64,000 nt of DNA from Rugalucina vietnamica. Its lineage: Eukaryota > Mollusca > Bivalvia > Lucinida > Lucinidae. Location: NCBI GenBank assembly GCA_964017185.1, contig OZ024877.1:754501-818500 (forward strand), read 5' to 3'. Below, one piece after another: positions 48,501 to 60,500 of this stretch. The notes below the pieces were generated by a model. It worked only from the letters and a program-made list of their open reading frames with translations. It did not search any database and was not told the origin of the DNA. Within the stretch, counting starts at the first letter, position 1; each line of letters opens with the position of its first letter. Position numbers and translations under genes: made by a program.

Positions 48501-51500
48501 CCCATCCTAAGGATGCTTCACAAGAGGTTTGGCTTTGATTGGCCAAACGGTTTCTGAGGAGAAGATCTTTGGAATCGTTGTCGACGGACGACGGAGCATG
48601 GCCATCCCATAAGCTCACCTTGTGAGCCTTCGGCTCAGGTGAGCTAAACATTGCAGCCTGCCACACAGCAGCTGAAAAAAAAGTATGAAAGTTTCCAAAG
48701 ATGCATTCAGATAATAATATTATATAGCCATGATAAGTTGCTTATCCACCACTACCATGCCCGCGCCTCAATGTGTGAAAAACAAACATCATATTAATAA
48801 AATGTTTTTAATATTTGATTCAGTTCTATAAGAGAGACTCTTAAAGTGTAGAAAAACGCAAGTGCATATTTTGTTTAAGTTGAATGTAAGACTGGATATT
48901 TAGGAATTTTGCTAAATATAAGTAGTGAAGCAGGGGTGTTGGTGATAAGCTGTGGAAACTGCACTTAAGTCTTTGTTTAAAAAGTTCTAATATGTTTTCT
49001 TGTGGCCAGGCTCAAGTGTCATAAAAACTAGAATATCCCCTAACATGTTTTTTATTGTACCCGTGAGCGGTGGACAAACACTGCTCCTTTCACACTTTGA
49101 GGCATTTTCATGACAATGTGAACATGACAATGTTCATATACACTAAACTTTGAGGAACCGCAACATCATGATGATGGGACAAATTACAATTTGAATAAAT
49201 GTATCACGGAACACATCCTACGTTAATACCACATGCCCTGTTGGCGTGTTGATCAGTAATGCCTAAATAAAAAAAAAGCTGTGTATCTACCAAACCTACC
49301 CATTAACAATTAATGCTACTACTGTTAATATTATCTCGGAACCAATATTTGAGATATTATTCTACATGTACAAGTGTACAGCTTGCCCATCCAAGAAATT
49401 GTGAGAAAAACAAGTCACCGGTAAACATGATAAATGTTTATTTTTCATCTATGATTCACTAGAATACTTGCAATGATTTCTGAAAATATTTTTATTATAA
49501 ACTTTTAATTTATACCGTACCTTTAACCATTTCCGATATATAGGCTAAAGATACAATACCATACATTTAGACAATAAGCTAAAAATATGGTACCATATCT
49601 TTAGCCCACAGGCCAGAGGTACAGTACCCTATCTCTCATGCGTGGATCCAGAAATTTTCATCAGAGGGTTCCAACGAAAATGGTAATTTTTGGTCACAAC
49701 CCCCCCAAAAACCCCGAAATTACCTTTTTGTAGGTAAAATCTTCAAATTCCAGGGAGAGCCCCGGTCCCCACCCTCTGGATCCGTGCATGTCTCTAGCCA
49801 CTGACTTTATAAATACACTGGTTAATGTTAGGTTCTCATTTTTAAAAAAACAAAATAGCTGAAACATCATTATTAACTATGCTTGAACAAAATCTCTAGC
49901 AACCAGACGGCTGCTACTTTTCTAGTGTTTTACATGCCTTATGTGCACTTCATGATTTTGAAGACCATATAAACCTCATGTGATACTGCACTAGTCATTT
50001 GTAACCAAGACCCCCCCCCCCCCCCCCCCAGCCTCGGAGAAAAGCCGGGACTCTACTTTTGGTCCAGCAAATGCCCACTAAAATCCCCACCCCATGCCAG
50101 GACTTCTCATAGGCAAAACCACCACTGTTTTCCCCCCGTAGCCTGCTATCTTTCCTTTTTCACAGCCCTTTTTGACTATATAAAGCAAACCCTGGAAATA
50201 TCTTCCCCGCACTGCCATGGCAAAATTTTGATCTAAGCCCCGCTCATTTTTACAGCTATCTGTGTCTTACCAGTGCCAAAAACATCTAGTACCACCGTTT
50301 TTATAGGGTGAACCAACATCATAAGGCCTAAAAATAAAAAAAAAAGTGTGTTTCCGTTTACGGTCTGAAAAAAATTAGGGTAGGTAGGTAAATGTAATTT
50401 TTTTATACGCAGTTTTTATTGAAAAAGGTCAAATGGTCAATGCCGGGCAAAGGTATGAGGTCTACGTTCTTCAGCCATGTGAACCCATCAATGTCAAAGA
50501 CTGGCAAGTGGCAACATATTTTATAATAAGATTCAGTCTCCTTGCCTCAAATGAGGTTGATAAACTTTTAGTCTCATCTTGTTCATAGACCACTATCTGA
50601 GAGCAGGGTGGCCTAGTGGTAGAGCTCGCTGAACTGTAAAGTACTGTGTTGGAATCCCACCAGCACTGGGTCTTGTCCTCCAGAAAGAAACCTTCTCTCA
50701 GATATGCATCCCAACAATGGCAACATGACCTAAATAAAGTTGACTGCGATGCAAAACCCCAATACAAACAATTTAGGGGATGGTATAATCGGACATATTT
50801 CACACAACTATACTTTTATTGCATGCAACTTAGCAGGAAAGGCCAGTATTGACAAACTAATAAGAAATAAACAGCTTTATTTTCAAAACGAAATCTGAAG
50901 AACACAAACCATCAACATGTAAATTTCGATAAAAAGACTACTCCCGAATTCAAAACTATAACTGTAACTGCATATCTGTTCCGGGTCACCTCAGCCCATT
51001 GTACAACTGCAACTGCACCAACGAAAATGCCAAATGCAGGGACTCCCTTTATAAGGGATTACTGAATCTGAATACATGTAGTTTACTGGTGACACGCCAA
51101 ATGACATCATTTCACCAGGGATTTGGATGGGGGAGTATTTAGTCCCTAGAACGCACAACTGAAGAATTCTCTGAAAGCAACACCTGTTTATTCTGATTGT
51201 ATTATCCTCCAACCGCTAGGAGGTCTCTGCTATCCCCGAGTTACGGTATGATTAAAGTTTGTTTAATTAAGAACACTTTGAAGTGTTGTGACATGCCTTC
51301 GGTATATTCACTTTTAGAACAAGACATTTCTAAATCACAGTGGAATAAACTCCTGAATGGCTCAGTTAACTCGTATGCCAGTTGAAGAAGCATGAAGTCA
51401 GTGTGAGTGTGTGTGGGTACAGATTTTGTCCGTAAGTCATTTCTGAAGACTATTCACAGCACAGTCTTCAGCCTCGTCACAGTATGTCCTTGTGAGCAGT

Positions 51501-54500
51501 TTATTCTGGAAAATTGTCATGGGGCCTCGGTTTATAGTCTCAATACGAAGGACTGGAGAAACCCGGGATCGCATCTACAATCTCTGGTTTACAAGGCAAA
51601 TGGCTTAACCACAGCGCCATGGTGGCTTCTAAATGACACCAAATTCTACGTCATTTCGACGAAGTCTCGTTAAATAATCGGGGGAACTCTTTGATACAAC
51701 AGAATAGACGCTGAAACTATCAGACATATCAGGAAAACCAACAAAACCCGCGACACGAAATGCTTGGGTCGGGCTACAGAAAATGCTGGGTCGGATGTGG
51801 TTATTTTTATTTTTTTAATTTAACCATAAAAATAGCAGAGTCGGCGGGTTGAGACAGGGTTGGTAGGCTTAGCGGAAACACAGCTATTATTTTTTTACGC
51901 CTAACTCAGTTAAACTGATGCGCTATGCTATTAAATAAACATATAAACACTTTGTAAAAACACAGGCATGCATCTCGAGAAAAATCTGTAAGCCAAACAA
52001 TGCATCTTAGCCCAAGTTCTATTGTCCCAGGATGCCAAATAAAAAAATGTTCATACAATCACAATGCAAAACAGTGCAGAGAAGTAAGCATTTGCGAAAA
52101 GTTTTAACTTGTCATTCGTTTTGTTCGACTTCACTGACTCTGTTAAATAAACTGATCATCGAGCAGATAGAAACTTACAAATATCAGCTACTTCAAGCAT
52201 TATTGTGCTTCAAGCTGACATAAAATGTATGATATATATTCCAGAGTTATTCGGCCATGTGTTATTTCCGGTCAAAATGAAAGTAGAAAACGAACCACAT
52301 CGGAGCGATTTTTAACAAAATTACAAACGATTTTCTGCCTGTTAAAACACACCCTTAACCAAGGCTGAGGTAGTGACCTAAAGTAGTGAATGAAAAATAA
52401 ATGGGCCAATTAAGAAAATTAGCCAGATACTGATTTCACTTCTTTCGACCACTCTATTGACGTATTGTCAATTTAGCGTATCAACAGTAAACCATTCAGA
52501 TTCAGCATAAACTGTATAATGTGGTAATTAAACTTGTTAGATATCGAAGAAAACTTAGTTAATCATAATGCCATTACAAGCCAGTCTGAATAAAATCGGA
52601 AATCATGTTGTTACATTATAGTGCAGGTCACAGCAGCTTGACACACATTCTTCACGTCAGTTGTGCATTTGATTGGTCGACAGGGACACACCTCCAAATC
52701 GACGGCATTTGATTGGTCTACAGAGCCGTAGGTGATTTAACGAAACCAGGTCAAACACAAATCGAGACCCAAATCTAACGTTTTATACCCTTGTTTGCGA
52801 AAAACTCACTAAACATGCAAAGAAAAATTTACTCACCGCACGTCAGTCCAATAAACACGCAAATTCGCCAATTAAAAGCACGAAATTTCCGTCGAGGATA
52901 AGCTATGGAATCACCGACTCGAGAAAACAAAATGGCGACGTAAGTCAAGCTTGTCATGAATCAAAAACCCAACTGATTGGTTCCCCGCAGCAGGTATTGA
53001 AACCCATTGTAAAATTATTGAAACGAGTACCAGAGGGCTCTCTATGGCGTAATTTTGGACTGATCCATTTAAAAGGGGACAACAGGTTATTTTGACTGTA
53101 TTTCAATACATCAAATAACGAATTCATAGTGACTAACCATAATAACATCCTACTAAATAACAATATAAAGCTGCTCCGACATTATAGTTCTCTATCTTCT
53201 TCGAATTTTATTAAAATAAACAGCTAGTCAAATCTAAACACCCACCAAGAAGATACCAATCGAATTTTGATTATAAGATTAGGCACTATAAGACTAATTC
53301 TTTAAATAATTATTCTATTAATTAATCTAGAGAATTATTTATATTTTGAATAATTATAACAGTAATAATTAACGCCTAGAAAGGAAAATTTTCAGTAGAA
53401 AATTTTTGATATTTTTCTTATTTTTGCTCAAAACATAGATTGTGGGTACACATCAGACTACACATTAGAACCGCCTCGGTGAGGTGGGTTAAAGGGGTAT
53501 ACTGGTACATCGAATACATTGCACAGACATGTTTTCGTGATGTTCAGCACATTCTTTGTAACAGATAGTTACATGAAATCAGAGAATTGTCTAATTGAAA
53601 CATTCTCAGAACAAGGAATACAAATTAACTCCTATTAAGGTGTGCTAGGTAGCCCTGAATGATAGAATTGACATGTGTATCAGCTCTGTTTTTAGTCGGT
53701 TTAGTATAATTGTTTGATAGAAAAATCACTTCTAAATGTAACAATATAAACCAAACAGAACTAACTTAAATCTAACGAAGACTGCCGACCCCAGTATATG
53801 TGGACCTTCACAGGCCCATCTGTCTGGTCCCTGGCTTGTAGAGTCAACATTATGTCCATCTGAGCATCCCCATCAAAGTCAGCGGGAACCACACTGGTGA
53901 TAGCAAGGTTGTCACTGATTACAGGATTATCTAACAGACGAATTTTGTTGAATTTATTTTCCTTTCCAGCCAGGTCTGGGTTATCAGCCAGGTGTACACT
54001 GAGTGATGATCCTGTGAAAATAATGAGAGAGTTAGACAAAACATAAACAGTCTGGATCATCTTGTGAAATCACAATTGAAATTATTGCACATATGTGTGA
54101 CCAGCAGTATGGGAGGTATCATATCTCAATAGAAATGTGGCAATTCTGTCATGGCTCTGCAATTAGAAAGCTTATAATCAGTTTCGGGATGTGCTTTTCA
54201 TTCAGTAACGTTTTGCAGAAAGATTACCTGTTTGATTTATATATTTATTGAACACTTTTTCTATAAATTTACCGATACGGCCATCCTTAAATGATTCTTT
54301 GTTTGCTGTGCTCCTACCCATCAATTTTAGTGTGGGTAGGTATGTAGGTCATTTTTTTTTTTTTTTTTTTTTTTTTTGGGGAACCAGAAAAATATCTTTA
54401 TAATTTGCTATATTAGTAGATGTATATGGTTCAAAATAGGATATATTGAAGTTAAAACAGTATAATAAAACATTGTCAGAACATAAAAAAAAGGTTTTGG

Positions 54501-57500
54501 AAAGAATAATTTTGTGAAAATGAATCCTTGTTTTCAGAAAAAAAAAAAATCCTCAAAATGGCCATAAAATTATTTGGGTAGGGCCAATTTTGGCGGGTAG
54601 GTAGGAGCACAGCAAACCAACAATTTTTTATGGTCGGCCTACTCTATATTAAATTTATAGAAACTCTATAAATCAGAATCAGAATAGTTTACTGGTGAAA
54701 TATCAAACTGACAATACCACACCAGGGGGATGGGGCTTGACCTGAGAGGCTTAGCACCGAGCTCTCACAAGAGAAGTAAATTTAGAACACATTCCTTTGT
54801 CCACCAAAATATTTCAAGTGAGCAAATGAATCAGTCATGTGACCAATACAGCTGTTACAACAAGCAGGTCAGCAGGTCCGGTACAAGTCAGAATTGAGGT
54901 AGTATACCTCAATTGAGGTTTTTAACCTCCATTGAGGTTTGAAAATGTACGTGAGATTACTTATTTAGAGAACAAATAGCTTTGCAAAAATTGTAACATC
55001 ATTCCTGGCCAAAGTTGCTTGCAAAATGTGCAGCTTTCAAATGAAACATTTTTTCAGCAAAATCTGTTAGAGAATTTTTTGCAAGTTCCTCTAATTTCAT
55101 AAGTAGAAGGGGTAATTTTGAGATTTAAAACAATATTACTAAAGTTTGCCTAAATTTTCGGACGAGAAATGTCGTCCAAAATTTTAGGACAATATCAGCC
55201 CTTTTCTTCTGGAATTAATATCAAGCCCCAAAATTTTCGGGCATATCTACTTTTTCAGAATAAAAGCGCTGCAGGCATGCAAGATACCCCGCCACGCAAA
55301 TTTAATTTAGCAAAAATGTTTGTCAATAAATTCTCAAGATATAAAAGAGCAGAACAAAATTTTGTCATAAATGAAGGACCATAACTCTGTATACATTGAT
55401 AAAATTTACCCATCTTCAATCCCAAACCACTACTTCCTGATTTGAACTTTTATACAAAGTTTGAAGAAAATTGGTTGATAAATGCACAAAACAGAGGCAG
55501 GAAACGAAATTTTAATGTAAATCATGGGCCATAACTCTGTACTTATTTAACAAAATTTATTCATTTTCAATCCCAAACCACTCCTTCCTGATATGAACTC
55601 ATATACGAAGTTTGAAGAAAATCAGTCAATAAATGCTCAAGATAGAGTCCGGAAACAAAATTTTAATGTAAATCAAGGGCCATAACTCTGTACTTATTTG
55701 ACGAAATTTACCCATCTTCAACCCCAGACCACTCCTTCTTGATATGAACTCCTATACAAAGTCTGAAGAAAATCGGTCAATAAATGCTCAAGATAGAGCC
55801 CGGAAACAAACTTTTAACTTAAATCAAGGGCCATAACTCTGTACTTATTTGACGAAATTTACCCATCTTCAACACAAGACCACTCCTTCTTGATATGAAC
55901 TCCTATACAAAGTTTGAAGAAAGTCGGTCAATAAATGCTCAAGATAGAGCCCGGAAACAAAATTTTAACGTAAATCAAGGGCCATAACTCTGTACTTATT
56001 TGACGAAATTTACCCATCTTCAATCCCAGACCACTCCTTCATGGTATGAACTCCTATACAAAGTTTGAAGAAAATCGGTCAATAAATACTCAAGATAGAG
56101 CCCGCAAACGAAATTTTAACGTAAATCAAGGGCCATAACTCTGTACTTATTTGACAAAATTTACCCATCTTCAATCCCAAACCACTCCTTTCTAATATGA
56201 ACTCCTATACAAAGTTTGAAGAAAATCAGTCTATAAATGCTCAAGATAGAGCCCGGAAACTAAACGCTGACGGACGGACAGACAGACAGACGGACAGACA
56301 GACGGACGGACACTCGAACGCAAATTTTTTTTTGAGGGTATAACATAATACCCCGCACTTATTTAAGTGACGGGGTATAAAAATATATGTAATTTTTCTG
56401 CCATTAGTATTCGGACATAAGGTATTCAGATCATGAACACCGCTTTTTACGACACTTTTTTTTTTAGGAACAATTTGTCTTTTTGTACCCACAAATGTAT
56501 TTGGCAGCCAGCCAATATAGGTCAAAACTTGTACCGTAGTACCGTAGCTGCTCCATGAAAACATGTATACATTGCAGTTGAAAAAATAGCATAAGGTAGG
56601 ATATAATAAACTTCTTTATGAAACACATGATTAATTATCTTCTGTTGAAAGGTAAAAGTTAACAACCCTTATTTTCTCTAAGCATTGTGTCCGTGACATC
56701 AATCAGGTTTGGTGTCTGTTTTCATGGAAAGCGATCATTATAACATAGTAAATACGGTATGCAGGCAGACAGGAAATGTGGCTTGACAAGAGATAAGAGC
56801 TGTCGCAGGACAGCGTAGCTCGCCTGACTTGTGCTTTGCCCCTACATCTGTTAAAATCTATGACCCATGACCTTGACCTCAAGGTCACTCAGGTGGGTCA
56901 TGATGGTACAACATAAAACTTCAGACCAATGCAAAGTATCAACTTGATCAATCTACATGTTCAAGAGATATAGACTTATAAAAACATTAACCAAAACTTA
57001 AACACAAAACTTCCAAGTCCGTGACCCTGACCTCAAGGTCATCCAGGTGAGTTGTGATGTACAGCATAAAACCTGAGACCAATATCTATCAACATGCAAG
57101 TATCAACTTTATCCATCAACATGTTCAAGAGATTTAGACTTTAACCAAAAAATGTAACACAAAATTTCTAAGTCTGTGACCTTGACCTCAAGGTTACCCA
57201 GGGTAGGTCATGATGGTACTGCATAAAACTTCAGACCAATATCTACCAACATGCAAAGTGTCAACTCGATCAATCAACATGGGCAAGAGATATAGACTTA
57301 CAAAAACTTAAATCAAAAACTTAAACACAAAATTTCTAAGTCTGTGACCTTGACCTCAAGGTCACAGAGAGTGGGTCATGATGGTACTGCATAAAACTTC
57401 AGACCAATATTTAGCAACATGCAAAGTATCAACTCAATCCATTAATATGGTCAAGAGATATAGACTTACAAAAACTTTAACCAAAAACTTAAACACAAAA

Positions 57501-60500
57501 TTTCTAAGTCCGTGACCTTGACCTCAAGGTCACCCAGGGTGGGTCATGATGGTACTGCGTAAAACTTCAGACCAATATCTAGCAACAGGCAAAGTATCAA
57601 CTCAATCCATCAATATGGTCAAGAGATATAGACTTACAAAAACTTTAACCAAAAACTTAAACACAAAATTTCTAAGTCCGTGACCTTGACCTAAAGGTCA
57701 CCCAGGGTGGGTCATGATGGTACTGCATAAAACTTCAGACCAATATCTAGCAACATGCAAAGTATCAACTTGATCCATCAACATGGTCAAGAGATATAGA
57801 CTTATAAAAAACTTTAACCGAAAGTGTGACGTGGACGTACACGTAAACGTAAACGGGGACGACCGAGGTGACTACAATAGCTCTATGCACTTCGTGCAGG
57901 CGAGCTAAAAATCAGTCTTTTTGATATCATGCAAAGAAAATTTGGGAGTAGTTGTGCATTCACGGTGACTAATCAATGCCGTTGAAAACTTATCTGTGAT
58001 TAATACTGTATCGTTTTAAAAACATCAACAACGCTTGAATGCATGTCACTTAGCATTCTGGTTCATGTCATACATGGTTCAATATAGGTTTTACCGTGAA
58101 GACTTATTAGCAGACCTGTGATAATTGTAATTGTAATGTAATTGTAATGAATTACATTTTTAAAGTAATGCAAAGTAATTTGTAATGGGTCAGTTTTTTT
58201 TTTTCATTACATAATTGTGATGTAATGCATTACAACTCAAAATCGGTCTGTAATGGCAATTACATTTCAATTACTTTTGAATTACATTTCCATATGGTCA
58301 CATTTTACTGCATACATTTCTACAAATAAAAAATGCTTTGTCACTTCATCTTTCTATCTTTCTTCTGATACTGAGTTCATCTCTTCTATTTGCATTAATA
58401 ATGCCTCATTTGTTGAGTCAAAATGTCCTTGTACACATTTTTACCAGTCAATTAGTCTTCTGTCAATACAGTCCTATCTTTTGAATGTGTTATGGTACAT
58501 GCATCAAGAAACAGCCTGACTGCTTCCAATCTATCTTTTTCATCTATGTGCAGTTTACTGAACATAAACTGTTTCGTATTACTTTTAATCATTGTGCATG
58601 GTGCAGAAAATATAACAAATTGCTAGCTTTCATATATAGATGATTTTAATTTTATATGAATAAATTTCTCAACATCTCAAATGGCTTGAAGTAATTGTAA
58701 TGTAATGCATTACTTTGCAATGTAATTGTAATGTAATGCATTGCATTATCAAATCAGCTTTAATTGTAATTGTAATGTAATGCAATGATTTTGAAAATAA
58801 TTGTAATGTAATGAATTACATTTCAAAGTAATCAAACACAGGTCTGCTTATTAGTAAAACTGACACCCGTGTAAAGTATGAATTCTGCCGGTACATAATG
58901 GTGACATTTAGTCACATCTCAACAAAACATATCTGACTGTATGTAATGCTAACAATGAAAACACAGATCAGCATGTCTGAGAAAGACAGTAAGACGCCTG
59001 TGTCGGATCGGCTTATCAAGTGCAAAGAAGCTTTGTAAACAGAGTTCAAATGAAGCCGATAGCTTCTTTAACTGCTAACGAGCGTGTATTCATGAGCGTC
59101 AATTACACGCTCTGCTGGGGGTAAATTGGACCACGTGTTCAACAGTAAACAAATCAGTCAAGGGATTATTATAACAATGGATTAATAAGGAGACAAACAC
59201 AAATTCTTCAGGTAACTTCTTTAATTATAAACTGACAGTAATGGTTCAGAATGATTTTTGACTGTTTATCGATACGTAGAATATACCGTAAATACGCCAC
59301 CAGAAATTTTTTTTGATGGCGCATTTTCAATGTTTTAGCATATTTTCCAAAGTTTTCGGCCAAACTTTTTTGGAATCAATCACACGCTCTGCTGGGGATA
59401 AATTGGACCACATGTTCAACAGTAAACAAATAAGTCAAGGAATTATTATAACAATGGATTGATAAGGAGACAAACACAAATTCTTCAGATAACTTCTTTA
59501 ATCATAAACTGACAGTTTGCTTAAGAATGATTTTTGACCATTTATCCATACGTAGAATATACCGTAAATATGCCACCAGAATTTTTTTTCATGGCGCATT
59601 TTCAATGTTTTGGCATATTTTCCAAAGTTTTCGGCCAAACTTTTTTGGAATTAATTTATCTTCTGCCGTTGGTTGTCAGTCCATAATTTTAGGACATAAA
59701 CGATCCTAATTATTTTACGTAGGTCCGAAAATTTCGGCAAGCTACGGTATGATATGGCATATATTTCAATAGAGTTTCAGTATTTCTGCTGCTTTCTGTG
59801 TATTTATACATTTTTATCGCACCTGCTTATAGCAGGGTGCGATATAGGAGTTCAAAATTCTGTCCATTCGTTATGTGTCCAGTCCGTCAACATTTACGTC
59901 GAAGTTTGGTTTTCTCTACATCAGTGAGAGCTAGGAGTGTGAAACCTTGCATAGTAATTGTCCTTGACATACCCTTCAAGCACTCACCTTGACCCGGTGC
60001 CCTTTACCTATATTTCACGGTCCACTGACTTTGTTAATTTTTACGTCGAAGTTTGTTTTTCTCTGCATTAGTGATAGCTGTGAGTGTGAAACATTGCATA
60101 GTTATTGTCCTTGACATACCCTTCAAGCACGCACCTTGACCCGCTGACCTATATTTCACGGTCCATTGACAGTGGCAGAAGCCAGTGTTGAGTCAATTAG
60201 AAAGACGATCAATGGCAGACAGAAACAACTTCTGCGAGTTAGAAAGAGGATTTAAACCATCTCAAAAAAAATTACACATAAAAAATGCAGAAATAAATCC
60301 TAACATTAGGTAAAAAACATGTTTTGTAAAAATATTCTCCACCCAATTGGAGCACCCGTGAACACTCACGGTATTAAAGTTTCGATATACACTATACAGG
60401 GGCGCTATACAGTGCACACCAACACCAAATCTGAATCTGAATGGTTTACTGGTGACACGCCAAATTGACAATACCTCACCAGGGGGTTGCGCCAGGAGGG

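Noticed and set aside
51407..51673. 88-codon plus-strand open frame
   Set aside because: It runs antisense through a tRNA-derived SINE at 51.48-51.63 kb.
52920..52946. Plus-strand first exon ATGGCGAC followed by GTAAGT
   Set aside because: The context is attractive, but no plus-strand gene or downstream exon was found. The motif is better explained as a YY1-type promoter site.
55350..57908. CRISPR-like regular repeats
   Set aside because: The units are contiguous 151-168 bp tandem copies without unique spacers, in an animal genome. They are transposon cores.
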